This document shows positions 15,319-23,898 of a DNA stretch of 48,028 bases, in pieces. The translations under genes and the position numbers were made by a program. Location: the NCBI GenBank assembly GCA_021413735.1, contig JAIOPV010000190.1, positions 1 through 48,028 on the forward strand. The letters run 5' to 3'. The notes beneath the pieces are model-generated. The model was not told where the DNA came from. It was given only the letters and a program-made list of their open reading frames with translations, and did not search any database. Every line of letters begins with the position of its first letter. Position 1 is the first letter of the stretch. The DNA comes from Planctomycetota bacterium (GTDB lineage: Bacteria; Planctomycetota; Planctomycetia; Gemmatales; Gemmataceae).

Positions 15319-15980
15319 GGCGATCCCTCCTTCGGATTCAGGAGTGGTCGCGGTGCTGGCGCGGTTGCGAGCGTCTTCCGATCTTTCCGTGGCTTGTAAT
15401 TCTTGATGAACTGGATGATGAACTCGTCCGCTTCGCTCGCCATGAAGTTGCCGTAGCCGTTGGCTCGCAGTTCACGCAGCGCCTCGCCCTGCGACCAACC
15501 GTGATATTCCATGCGGTAGATCGCTGTGAGACGACCTGTGCGGTGCAACCCAGCCTTGCAGTGGATCAGCACCGGATAGTTCGCTTCGTTGTCGAGAATG
15601 CTCAGGAACTCATCGACAACCGGCGGAACCTGATCTTTCGGCAGGTTCTTGGGAATGACATCGGGCGTGAGAAGTAAGTATTTCACGCCGAGATCGTGAC
15701 AGAGTTCGCTCTCGCGGACGACTCCACTTCCCATCCAGCGGTCGAGCAGCATCGGGTCCGGTTCTTCGTGCTGCAAATTGATGACGGTCTTGATGCCGTT
15801 CTTGGCGACGATTTCGCGGAGCCCGGCAGCGGTCATCTGCCCGGAACGGTAGAAGCGTTCGGGCGTAACTTCACGAAATCGCTTGGCGTGGATGTACTGA
15901 AAGCGGAAAAACGCGATCGGCGGCGCGATTGCGACGACTGCAACGACGACTGCCAGAATCCACCGCGCCACGTTCGGCAT
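15315..15980 (-). CDS. Membrane-anchored dual-specificity/tyrosine phosphatase
   Basis: 221 aa from ATG at 15980; a start at 16031 or further up is possible, but no clear Shine-Dalgarno supports any. One N-terminal membrane helix (about residues 6-27, RWILAVVVAVVAIAPPIAFF) is followed by a dual-specificity phosphatase domain: FYRSGQ, GIKTVINLQHE, and the P-loop HCKAGLHRTG with nucleophile Cys141 and Arg147. The C-terminal tail is Lys/Pro-rich. Its 4-nt overlap with the LptF/G gene suggests work at the envelope, for example dephosphorylating a lipid or a protein; similar enzymes include PTP-like lipid phosphatases. Substrate unknown. Confidence 0.82.
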   Translation of the reverse strand: MPNVARWILAVVVAVVAIAPPIAFFRFQYIHAKRFREVTPERFYRSGQMTAAGLREIVAKNGIKTVINLQHEEPDPMLLDRWMGSGVVRESELCHDLGVKYLLLTPDVIPKNLPKDQVPPVVDEFLSILDNEANYPVLIHCKAGLHRTGRLTAIYRMEYHGWSQGEALRELRANGYGNFMASEADEFIIQFIKNYKPRKDRKTLATAPAPRPLLNPKEGSP

Positions 15981-16144
15981 CCGTGCCCCGTGCAGCTTGC
16001 ATCCCGCAATTGCGGGACTGGTATCGGCCATGAAAGTCGCAACACTAATACATAACTGCCCTGGCGTGTCAACTGCGACCGCTCGCCAAGTCGCCTTCGT
16101 CCGCGTAGTTTGTATCGGTGTCCCGCCGCTCGCGAGGTGACCCC

Positions 16145-17086
16145 ATGTTCCTCTCTGCCGCGTTCGTTGCATTCACATTGGCCGCGCCACCCGCCCCTTT
16201 CGAGTTGAAGGACGGCGACCGCATCGTGTGGCTCGGCAACACCCTCGTCGAACGCGAACAGCGTTACGGCTATTGGGAAACGGCTCTGCTTGCAGCGAAT
16301 GCCGACAAGAAGATCACGGTTCGCAATCTCGGCTGGAGCGGCGACACCGTTTTCGGCGAGGCTCGCGGCCGTTTCGACTTCAACGATCCTGCAAAGTGCT
16401 TCAAGCAGTTAGTCGATCAGACGCTCGCGCTGGAACCGACCGTCATATTCATCAGCTACGGCACGAACGAGTCGTTCGAGGGCAAGGACGGACTGCCGAA
16501 GTTCGAGAAGGGACTGGAGAAGTTGCTCGATGCGATGAAGCCGACGAAGGCTCGAATTGTGCTGTTCTCGCCGATCCCGGTCGATCCATCCGACACGCGG
16601 GCGGGTTACAAAGGTGCCGAAGCACGAAACGCCGATCTCAAACTCTACAGCGACGCGATTGCGAAGATTGCTCAGAACCGTGACCACCGATTCGCCGACC
16701 TGTATACGCCAATCATGCAGACATTCGCGGGGTGGAAAACTCATCGCAGTACAAACCCGCACCTGCCTGAAGCCGAGAAGTATCTCACCGAGAACAGCAT
16801 GCATCTGACCCAGCACGGCTACGGGCTGACTGTGCTTGATTTCCTCAAGTCACTTGGTCTGGATCTGGAAGTCAGTGCTGCGGAGAAAACGGGCGTGCTT
16901 CGTCAGGCGATCCTTGCCAAGAACGAGCAGTTCTTCAACAAGTGGCGACCGCAGAACGAGACGTATCTGTTCGGCTTCCGCAAGCACGAGCAGGGCAGGA
17001 ACGCCAAGGAAATCGCCGAGTTTGACCCGTTCATCGCGAAGGCCGAAGACGAGATCGAGAAGTTGCGGAAAGAGTTGAAGAAATAA
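16145..17086 (+). CDS. Secreted SGNH/GDSL-like hydrolase of the planctomycete type
   Basis: 313 aa; ATG at 16145 has GAGGTGA upstream. An N-terminal signal peptide (AAFVAFTLAAPPAP) precedes block I DRIVWLGNTLVEREQRYGYW, block II NLGWSGDTVFGEA, block III ISYGTNESFEG and block V MHLTQHGY. The usual block I is GDS; here it is GNT, so the nucleophilic Ser position holds Thr. As I recall, this lineage in planctomycetes commonly carries GN/GG-T there, so it may be a family trait, but catalysis by a classical Ser is not supported. A C-terminal helical extension runs from about residue 245. The PVC-type haem protein lies 113 nt downstream; this pairing is frequent in the phylum. Confidence 0.82.
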   Translation: MFLSAAFVAFTLAAPPAPFELKDGDRIVWLGNTLVEREQRYGYWETALLAANADKKITVRNLGWSGDTVFGEARGRFDFNDPAKCFKQLVDQTLALEPTVIFISYGTNESFEGKDGLPKFEKGLEKLLDAMKPTKARIVLFSPIPVDPSDTRAGYKGAEARNADLKLYSDAIAKIAQNRDHRFADLYTPIMQTFAGWKTHRSTNPHLPEAEKYLTENSMHLTQHGYGLTVLDFLKSLGLDLEVSAAEKTGVLRQAILAKNEQFFNKWRPQNETYLFGFRKHEQGRNAKEIAEFDPFIAKAEDEIEKLRKELKK

Positions 17087-17114
17087 TCCAATCGAAACAC
17101 CGTAATCAACATAC

Positions 17115-17182
17115 CGTTTAGCGTCCACCCCAACCGGGCGGCGCTCCACATCCGGTCGCCCCGTTGGGGTCACCGTTAAACG
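17115..17182. repeat. Imperfect inverted repeat, GTTTAGCGGTCGCC-type family
   Basis: CGTTTAGCGTCCACCCCAAC on the left pairs with a right arm ending GGGTCACCGTTAAACG, with inner CGGGCGG/CCGGTCG parts. It shares the CGTTTAGCG-CCCCAAC-GGGGCG theme with the perfect stem-loops at 40513-40547 and 41725-41780, which suggests a dispersed element. It lies between the SGNH gene and the haem protein gene. Confidence 0.65.
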
Positions 17183-17199
17183 AAATCGGAACCCTCCCC

Positions 17200-20100
17200 A
17201 TGCGCCACGTCTTGCTCGCGTTGATGCTCGGACTGATTCCCTCAACAGCGTTCGCCCAGAAGGACGCCAAAACGCCTGACCCCGACCCTGAACTCGAACG
17301 CAAGACGTTCATCGTCGCACCGGGGTTCGAGGTCAACCTCTTCGCAGCCGACCCGCTGCTCGCCAAGCCGATTCAGATGAACTTCGACCCGCAAGGTCGG
17401 CTCTGGGTCGCGTCGAGCGAGATCTACCCGCAGATCAAACCGGGCGAGAAGGCCAACGACAAGATCATCATTCTCGAAGACACCACGGGCAAGGGCGTCG
17501 CCGACAAGACGACCGTGTTCGCCGACGGTCTGCTGATCCCGACCGGCATCGTGCCAGGCGACGGTGGCGCATACGTCGCGAATAGCACCGAACTGGTTCA
17601 CTTGTCGGCGTCGAAGCCCGGCGAAAAAGCCGACAAGAAGCGAGTGCTACTCTCAGGCTTCGGCACCGAAGACACGCACCACATCATCCACACGTTCCGC
17701 TGGGGTCCGGATAGCCACCTGTACTTCAATCAGTCGATTTACATTCACTCGCACATCGAGACGCCCACCGGAGTGAAGCGTCTGAACGCGGGCGGCATCT
17801 GGCGGTTCAACCCCGACAAGACGCAACTCGACATCTTCGCACGCGGTTGGGTCAACGCCTGGGGCCACGCCTTCGACAAGTACGGCCAGAGCATCGTGAC
17901 CGACGGAGCCGGTGGCGAAGGCATCAACCACGCCATTCCGGGCGGCTACTACATGACGTCGCAAGGGCCGCACGTTCAGCGAATCATGCACGGCCTGAAC
18001 CCAGGGTCGCCGAAGTATTGCGGCGTCGAGATCATCAGCGGGCGGCACTTCCCCGACGACTGGCAAGGCAACTGCATCACGAACGATTTCCGTGGGCACC
18101 GCGTCTGTCGCTTCAAATTGCAGGACGACGGTAGCACCTTCGCGAGCCGTGAAATGACGGAAGTCATCAAGAGCAACCACCCGGCGTTCCGCCCGATTGA
18201 CGTGAAACTGGGACCGGATGGGGCGCTGTACATCGCGGACTGGTACAACCCGATCATCCAACACGGCGAGGTCGATTTCCGCGACCCGCGGCGAGACCAC
18301 GTGCACGGCCGCATCTGGCGAGTGACGGCGAAGGGCCGCGACCTCGTGGTGAAGCCGAAACTCGTCGGCGCGACCGTGCCCGAGTTGCTGGAGCAATTGA
18401 AGGCACCTGAGCAGTGGACCCGCGAGCAAGCGAAGCGAGTGTTGAAGGAGATCGGCAAGGAGAAGGTGCTGCCCGAACTGGCGAAGTGGGACCCGAAACT
18501 ACCTGCTGGCCCCGAGTTAGACCGTGCCAATCTGGAAGCTCTCTGGGTGTACCACGGTTTCGGAGCGACGTCGCCGCGTGATCCCGCCGTGATGGACGCA
18601 GAACGCGCAATCGCTCGCGTGGGTGGGGGGAAGACTCCCGAGGTTCGGGCAGCGGCGATCCGCATCATCGCCACCCGCGGGGCCGACGATGCTGAACTCG
18701 CCCTCGCCGCAGGTGAACAGGTCAAGTTCGCTGAACACCCCCGCGTGCGGTTGGAAGGGGTTCGCGCTCTCGCAGGTTCGAAACGTCCGGACGCGGTTGC
18801 CCTCGCGCTCGCAGCCCTCGACAAGCCGATGGACAAGATTCTCGACTACGCCCTCTGGCTGACGGTCCGCGAACTCGAACCGTACTGGATGCCGGAGTTC
18901 CAGGCGGGCAAGCTCACGTTCGGTGGCGACGCCAAGAAGCTGGCGTTCGCGCTCAACGCTGTGGGCAACAAGGACACCGTGAAACCGGTTCTCGCGCTTA
19001 TCAACGGGGGCAAGATTCCGACGGAAAATGTTCACGGGTTGTATCTGCTTCTCACGCAGATCGGCGGCCCAGATGAAATGAGTATGGTTCTCGGGCACGC
19101 AGCTTTCGCGACAGGTGTTACCGACGCCCAGCGGAATGAGTTGGCCGAATCCGTTGAAGCCACCGTCCGCAATCGTAAAGTCCCAGCACCGTTTGTGTGC
19201 CTTGGGCTGACTGGGCTCATCCGACAGAAGGGTCCGGTGCCGCATGCGACACTGCGACTCGCCGGGTTGTGGAAGGTCGCCGAGAACCGCGCTGACTTGG
19301 AACAAGTTGCGGCCTCGGAAAAAGCTGCTGTCGGGAACCGTGCCGCGGCGCTCGAAGGGCTTGCACTATTCGGTGACGCTAAGGCCAAAGAGTTCCTGAC
19401 CGGACTTTCCGACCCAAAGCAGCCTCCCGAAACTCGTCGGCTCACGCTCATCGCACTTGCGGGAATGGACATGCCAACCGCTGCGACGAAGGCTGCCGAG
19501 TTCCTCGCGGATGCCAAGCCAGAACCGGAACTGCTCGATCTGTACGCGGCGTTCCTGAGTCGCAAAGCAGGCGTGCCCGCACTGGCGAAGGCACTCGCCG
19601 GCAAGAAGATCTCGCCGGAAGTTGCGAAGCTCGGACTGCAAGCCGTGCGGACTTCGACACTCACCGTGCCCGAACTCACCGATGCTCTCACCAAGGCCGG
19701 CGACCTCGGAGTCGCACGCAAGCCACCGACGCCCGACGAAGTGAAGGTTCTCGTTGCGGACGTGGAGAAAGCCGACGCGGCACGCGGCGAGATCATCTTC
19801 CGCCGCAAGGAATTGCAGTGCATGGCGTGCCACGGCATCGGCGGTGCCGGCGGTCAAGTCGGTCCCGACATGACGAGCATCGGTGCGAGCGCTCAGCGTG
19901 ACTACCTTGTCGAATCATTGCTGATTCCGAACAAGGCGATCAAGGAAGGGTACAACGCCATCCGCGTCGTGACGCTCGACGACAAGGTTTATCTCGGCAT
20001 CAAGGTTCGCGAGGTGAACGGCCTGCTCGTGATTCGCACGCCGGAAGACAAAGAAATCACCATTCCGGTGAAGGACATCGCCGAGCGAGGCGAAACGAAG

Positions 20101-20658
20101 TCAATCATGCCCGAAGGACTCACGGATACCCTCACGAAGCAGGAATTCGCCGACCTCGTGCGGTTCCTCTCGGAGTTGGGCAAGCTCGGGCCGTATGCCC
20201 CGAGCAAGGCTCGCGTCGTGCGTCGCTGGCAGGTCATCGATCCGACAACCGAGAACCTGAACACCTTCCGGCGCACTCGCGTTTCGGCCGCTGCGGAAGT
20301 GGATAATACGTTCGTGTGGTCGCCGGTGTACTCGCTCGTGTCGGGCGATCTGCCTCTGGCGGCGCTGCCGAAATTCACGGTGTGGAACGACACGGCTGCC
20401 CAGACGGTGCTGCGATTCAACCTCGACGTAACGACTGCCGGCGCCGCGAAACTCAAGGTCAACTCCGTAACAGGCTTGTCGTTGTTCATCGGTGCATCGC
20501 CGCTGGAACCGAAGACCGAAACGCTACTCGATCTCAAAACTGGCGTGCAAACGGTGACCGTGATGATAGACCGCTCGAAGCGAACGGATGATCTGCGGAT
20601 CGAACTCGACGACGTGGCCGGATCGCCGGTTCGCGTTGCGATCGTCGGCGGGAAGTGA
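17200..20658 (+). CDS. PVC-type membrane-bound dehydrogenase / haem-binding cytochrome c protein
   Basis: 1152 aa from ATG at 17200 (signal peptide RHVLLALMLGLIPSTAFAQ). Residues about 30-400 form a beta-propeller of the TIGR02604/PQQ-glucose dehydrogenase-like type (FDPQGRLWVASSEIYPQI, GPDGALYIADWYNPIIQHGE). About 400-800 are HEAT-like helical repeats. A cytochrome c domain with Cys874-Met-Ala-Cys-His878 (CMACHGIGGAGGQVGPDMTS) is followed by the TIGR02603 segment (ALLVESLLIPNKAIK-like sequence), with a distal Met in KSIMPEGL. Residues 1015-1152 are a C-terminal beta domain. These giant proteins are a hallmark of planctomycetes and are presumed periplasmic dehydrogenases or sugar-binding electron donors. 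It is followed 5 nt later by the CbiM-like gene. Confidence 0.92.
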   Translation: MRHVLLALMLGLIPSTAFAQKDAKTPDPDPELERKTFIVAPGFEVNLFAADPLLAKPIQMNFDPQGRLWVASSEIYPQIKPGEKANDKIIILEDTTGKGVADKTTVFADGLLIPTGIVPGDGGAYVANSTELVHLSASKPGEKADKKRVLLSGFGTEDTHHIIHTFRWGPDSHLYFNQSIYIHSHIETPTGVKRLNAGGIWRFNPDKTQLDIFARGWVNAWGHAFDKYGQSIVTDGAGGEGINHAIPGGYYMTSQGPHVQRIMHGLNPGSPKYCGVEIISGRHFPDDWQGNCITNDFRGHRVCRFKLQDDGSTFASREMTEVIKSNHPAFRPIDVKLGPDGALYIADWYNPIIQHGEVDFRDPRRDHVHGRIWRVTAKGRDLVVKPKLVGATVPELLEQLKAPEQWTREQAKRVLKEIGKEKVLPELAKWDPKLPAGPELDRANLEALWVYHGFGATSPRDPAVMDAERAIARVGGGKTPEVRAAAIRIIATRGADDAELALAAGEQVKFAEHPRVRLEGVRALAGSKRPDAVALALAALDKPMDKILDYALWLTVRELEPYWMPEFQAGKLTFGGDAKKLAFALNAVGNKDTVKPVLALINGGKIPTENVHGLYLLLTQIGGPDEMSMVLGHAAFATGVTDAQRNELAESVEATVRNRKVPAPFVCLGLTGLIRQKGPVPHATLRLAGLWKVAENRADLEQVAASEKAAVGNRAAALEGLALFGDAKAKEFLTGLSDPKQPPETRRLTLIALAGMDMPTAATKAAEFLADAKPEPELLDLYAAFLSRKAGVPALAKALAGKKISPEVAKLGLQAVRTSTLTVPELTDALTKAGDLGVARKPPTPDEVKVLVADVEKADAARGEIIFRRKELQCMACHGIGGAGGQVGPDMTSIGASAQRDYLVESLLIPNKAIKEGYNAIRVVTLDDKVYLGIKVREVNGLLVIRTPEDKEITIPVKDIAERGETKSIMPEGLTDTLTKQEFADLVRFLSELGKLGPYAPSKARVVRRWQVIDPTTENLNTFRRTRVSAAAEVDNTFVWSPVYSLVSGDLPLAALPKFTVWNDTAAQTVLRFNLDVTTAGAAKLKVNSVTGLSLFIGASPLEPKTETLLDLKTGVQTVTVMIDRSKRTDDLRIELDDVAGSPVRVAIVGGK

Positions 20659-20663
20659 GTGAC

Positions 20664-21290
20664 ATGCCGTTGTCACTCTTCGCCGTTCACCTGTCCGATG
20701 GGGCGATGTCCTTGCCGTGGGTGGTGGCGGGGTGGGCCGGCCTGTCGTTGCTGTTGCTCGTCGCAATGTGGCGAGTCCGCGAAGAAGAAATCCCCCGCAT
20801 CGGCGTGCTGTCGGCTGCGTTCTTCGTCGGGTCGAGCATTCACATTCCGTTAGCGGTGCTGCCGACGAGCGTTCATCTGATCCTGAACGGGCTCGTCGGC
20901 GTCGTTCTCGGCCGACGCGCTCCACTCGCGGTGACGGTCGGCCTCTTCCTTCAATTCTTGCTGCTCGCGCACGGCGGGCAGACCACGCTCGGCCTGAACT
21001 CCTGCATCATCGGAATCCCGGCTGTGATCGCGGGCATGTGTTATCCCCTGCTCAAGAAACTTGGGCTGTCGCCGTTCGCTCGCGGAGTGTTGCTCGGTGC
21101 GGGCGCCGCTGCCGGAGCTGTCACGCTGAACTTCCTGTCACTGCTCTTTGGCGGTTCCGAGGATTGGCGACTTCTCGCAAGCGGAATCCTGCTCGCACAC
21201 ATCCCCGTTGTGATTGTGGAAGGATTGTTGCTCGGCGTGATCGTGCAGTATCTCGAAAAGGTGAAGCCAGAGATGTTGGCAACGAACTGA
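20664..21290 (+). CDS. CbiM/NikM-like cobalt/nickel transport protein (ECF type)
   Basis: 208 aa, about six membrane helices. VHLSDGAMSLPWVVAGW matches the conserved N-terminal metal-site region of CbiM, and HIPLAVLPTSVHLILNGLVG plus HGGQTTLGLNS match its helices. In characterised CbiM the protein begins Met-His and the amino group and His2 bind the metal; here seven residues (MPLSLFA) precede Val-His, so either processing or a different site is needed. A GTG at 20655 is an alternative start. CbiN, CbiQ and CbiO are not nearby. A substrate of Ni2+ or Co2+ is family knowledge only; LarA, 12 kb away, would be one nickel user. Confidence 0.75.
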   Translation: MPLSLFAVHLSDGAMSLPWVVAGWAGLSLLLLVAMWRVREEEIPRIGVLSAAFFVGSSIHIPLAVLPTSVHLILNGLVGVVLGRRAPLAVTVGLFLQFLLLAHGGQTTLGLNSCIIGIPAVIAGMCYPLLKKLGLSPFARGVLLGAGAAAGAVTLNFLSLLFGGSEDWRLLASGILLAHIPVVIVEGLLLGVIVQYLEKVKPEMLATN

Positions 21291-21374
21291 TTGAAGCCGC
21301 TGACGGCTTCGCAAGTACCATTTCTCAACTGCCTGATTCTGGGGGGCGTGATCGGTTCAAGCCGAGGTGCGGTC

Positions 21375-21566
21375 ATGACTCCGGAAGACGACTACGAGCT
21401 TCGCAAGATGCGTCGGCAAATGGGTGAGCACGCTCACATCGTCATGGCGATGATGGTCGTGATCGCGATCTTTGTCGTGAGTTGGCTGGGAAAGCGAGCC
21501 GACGAATGGATGAAGAATCAGCAACCGCCTGGTGATTCGCAACCGGTCCAGGCGGAGGCAAAGTAA
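21375..21566 (+). CDS. Small single-helix membrane protein (63 aa)
   Basis: ATG at 21375 with GAGGTG upstream. Charged N-terminus (TPEDDYELRKMRRQMGEHAH), one membrane helix (IVMAMMVVIAIFVVSWLGK) and a short hydrophilic tail. A longer TTG-start frame reaching 21291 lacks a ribosome site. It sits 84 nt behind the CbiM-like gene; the place is where CbiN could be expected, but CbiN has two helices and no similarity is seen. It may be a small subunit of the transporter or unrelated. Confidence 0.55.
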   Translation: MTPEDDYELRKMRRQMGEHAHIVMAMMVVIAIFVVSWLGKRADEWMKNQQPPGDSQPVQAEAK

Positions 21567-21581
21567 CGGCTACAAATCAGA

Positions 21582-22022
21582 TCACGGCTTTTCGCGCTTG
21601 AACGTCATCAAACGCAACCCGGAACCTGCTTCGCTCTTAAACTCGGTCGGGCGATCCTTGCCGGGAGCCGCAAAACAGACCTTGTAGGTGTCTTCAGTAA
21701 GTTCGTAGATGCCAAGCATCTTCTCGCCCTTGTTTGGCCCCTTCGTGCGAACCGCCTCAATCTGCTTCGGCTTCTTGGTCGGGTCCACCTTGTGCGTCCC
21801 CTCGACTTCCACATCGCCGAGCTTGAACGTGTACTTCTCACCTGCCACGACGAGCTTCACGGCCTCGGCTTCCGCCTTCGGCAACTCCTTGCCGTCTTGA
21901 ATGATCGTCACGCCTTTCCAGGTGCCGGTGTACTTCGCGAACTCTGCTTTCTCCGCTTTCTCCTCTGCCGCAACCGCGGTGAGCGCGAGAACACAGACAG
22001 TCAACGCAAGCAATCGAGTCAT
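21582..22022 (-). CDS. Secreted TIGR03067-domain protein
   Basis: 146 aa. A signal peptide (LLALTVCVLALTAVAAEE) is followed by the beta-barrel pattern FAKYTGTWKGVTIIQDGKEL, GEKYTFKLGDVEVEGTHKVD, and MLGIYELTEDTYKVCFA, which I recognise as the TIGR03067 domain widespread in planctomycetes. A strong ribosome site (AAAGGAGG) lies 8 nt upstream of ATG at 22022. Such proteins are presumed periplasmic small-molecule binders with a lipocalin-like fold; the ligand is unknown. It converges with the 63-aa membrane gene. Confidence 0.85.
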   Translation of the reverse strand: MTRLLALTVCVLALTAVAAEEKAEKAEFAKYTGTWKGVTIIQDGKELPKAEAEAVKLVVAGEKYTFKLGDVEVEGTHKVDPTKKPKQIEAVRTKGPNKGEKMLGIYELTEDTYKVCFAAPGKDRPTEFKSEAGSGLRLMTFKREKP

Positions 22023-22080
22023 GATGCAGTCCTCCTTTAGTGTGAATAGTTCGGGCGGTGCTGGTTGAACGCCTCGACAA

Positions 22081-22159
22081 GTTCGGGCCGCCACGGAGGG
22101 CGGCCCCTACAAGAGAAAACACTTGTTTTGTAGGGGCCGCCCTCCGTAGCGGCCCGACC
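22081..22159. repeat. 32-bp inverted repeat with 15-nt loop
   Basis: The left arm (22081-22112) and right arm (22128-22159) match at 30 of 32 positions; the core is CGGAGGGCGGCCCCTACAA. It lies between two minus-strand genes, upstream of the TIGR03067 gene and downstream of the esterase fusion. It is a likely dispersed palindromic element that may also act as a terminator. Confidence 0.85.
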
Positions 22160-22176
22160 AACCGCGATTCAAAAGA

Positions 22177-23898
22177 TCACTGCCGGGCGGCGCCCTTCAC
22201 CCGCATCTTTACCGAATACAGGCTCGTACCCGCAGTGATGAACAGCGTCTTCATGTCTTTGCCGCCAAAGCAAACGTTCGTCGTTCCCTCGGGCACGTCG
22301 ATCGCCACGACCTTCTTGCCGGCTTTGTCGAACACCGTCACGGCCTTGCCGAGCGTGAGGTAAACGTTGCCTTCGTCGTCGATGGTCATGCCGTCGGAAC
22401 CCATGTCGCAGAACGTCTTGCGGTTCTTCAACGTGCCATCCTTCTCGATGTCGTACACGTTCGTTTTGCCGGCTCCGATATCCGCAACATACAGCTTTCT
22501 GCCGTCGGGTGAACCGATGATGCCGTTCGGTTGTTTGTAGTCGCCGTCTGCACGGGTCAGCACACCCTGGTGCGAAAGGAAGTACACACCTTGCACGTCC
22601 TGCTCCTGCGCTCCGCGTTTCCAGTACGGGCGCTTGTAGAACGGATCGGTGAAGTACGCTCCGCCCTCAGGTGTCACCCACACGTCGTTTGGACCGTTGA
22701 GCAACTTACCGGCGTTGTCCTTCACGACAACCGTCTTCTCCTTGGTTTTCACGTCGATCTTCCACAGTTCATTCTTCTCGTCGGCACAGGCCCACAGCGT
22801 GCCGTTCTTGTCGAAGCACAATCCGTTCGATCGACCGCACGGTTCCATGAACGTCGTCAGTTTGCCGTCGGTGTCCCACTTCAGGATTTTGTCGTTGGGC
22901 TGATCGGTGAAGTAGACGTTTCCCTCGGCGTCGGGTGCCGGCCCTTCAGTGAACTTGAAGCCGCCCGCAAGCTTCTCCACTTTCGCCCCCGCCGCGACCG
23001 GACTCGGCGAGAGGAACCCTTCAGCGCGAATCCACTCCTCACAGCGTTTCGGCCACGTTTGATGCGGCTTGTCGCCGGCACGCATGCCGAAGCCGTGACC
23101 GCCCGCCGAGTAGACGTGCAGTTCCGCCGACACGCCCGCTTGCTTGAGTGCTGACATCATCTTGAGGCTGCCGTCAAGCGGGCCGTTGTCGTTGTAAGCG
23201 AGCGCGAAGAAGCACGGCGGCGTGTCCTTCGAGACACGAATCTCCGCGGAGAGACTGTCTTTGGCCAACTTATCCACGAGACCGCCGGGGTAGATCAGCA
23301 CGGCGAAGTCTGGTCGGCAACTTGCCTTGTCGATCTCGTCAACAGCCTCGTAGGCTCGCTTGTCACCATTGGTCGCTGCCCACGCCGTGAGGTGCCCGCC
23401 GGCCGAGAAGCCGAGCATTCCGATGCGGTTCGGGTCGATGCCCCATTCCTTCGCCTTCGCCCGAGTCATGCTGATCGCACGCTGTGCATCTTGAAGCGCT
23501 CCGATGGGTGGCGAGTCCTTCGGCTGATCGGGTCGGCGTGGCACGCGATACTTGACCAGCACGCCCGTCACGCCGATGGACTGCAACCATTCGCCGACCA
23601 TCGTGCCTTCGTGCTCCCACGCGAGGACGTTGTAACCGCCGCCTGGCGCGATCACAATTGCGGCGCCGGTGTCTTTGTCCTTCGCAGGACGATACACGGT
23701 GAGCGTCGGCTTCGACACGTTCGTAATCGACTTGATCGGGCCGCCCGCAACCGGTTGCGTTAGCTGCTCTTCGGGGATGTTGCCCTTCTCGCCAGGCACG
23801 ACGCCCGGCCAGAGGTTGTGAGTGGGTGGTGGTGGATCCGCTGCGAAGAGAGCAACGGGAAGCACGATGAGTGCTAGACTGGCGAGCAAGCGAATCAT
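22177..23898 (-). CDS. Secreted fusion: alpha/beta-hydrolase esterase + SMP-30/gluconolactonase
   Basis: 573 aa. A signal peptide (LLASLALIVLPVALFA) is followed at about 25-300 by an acetyl-xylan-esterase/BD-FAE-like alpha/beta hydrolase: IVIAPGGGYN oxyanion region, nucleophile elbow GFSAGG, and a His in SAGGHGFG. Residues about 305-570 are a six-bladed SMP-30/gluconolactonase propeller (GFKFTEGPAPDAEGNVYFTD, RSNGLCFDKNGTLWACAD, LLNGPNDVWVTPEGGAYF), with the Asn and Asp residues expected to hold a divalent metal. Both activities suit breakdown of plant or algal polysaccharides: deacetylation and sugar-lactone hydrolysis. Single-chain fusions of these two domains occur in planctomycetes as far as I recall. 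Confidence 0.88.
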   Translation of the reverse strand: MIRLLASLALIVLPVALFAADPPPPTHNLWPGVVPGEKGNIPEEQLTQPVAGGPIKSITNVSKPTLTVYRPAKDKDTGAAIVIAPGGGYNVLAWEHEGTMVGEWLQSIGVTGVLVKYRVPRRPDQPKDSPPIGALQDAQRAISMTRAKAKEWGIDPNRIGMLGFSAGGHLTAWAATNGDKRAYEAVDEIDKASCRPDFAVLIYPGGLVDKLAKDSLSAEIRVSKDTPPCFFALAYNDNGPLDGSLKMMSALKQAGVSAELHVYSAGGHGFGMRAGDKPHQTWPKRCEEWIRAEGFLSPSPVAAGAKVEKLAGGFKFTEGPAPDAEGNVYFTDQPNDKILKWDTDGKLTTFMEPCGRSNGLCFDKNGTLWACADEKNELWKIDVKTKEKTVVVKDNAGKLLNGPNDVWVTPEGGAYFTDPFYKRPYWKRGAQEQDVQGVYFLSHQGVLTRADGDYKQPNGIIGSPDGRKLYVADIGAGKTNVYDIEKDGTLKNRKTFCDMGSDGMTIDDEGNVYLTLGKAVTVFDKAGKKVVAIDVPEGTTNVCFGGKDMKTLFITAGTSLYSVKMRVKGAARQ

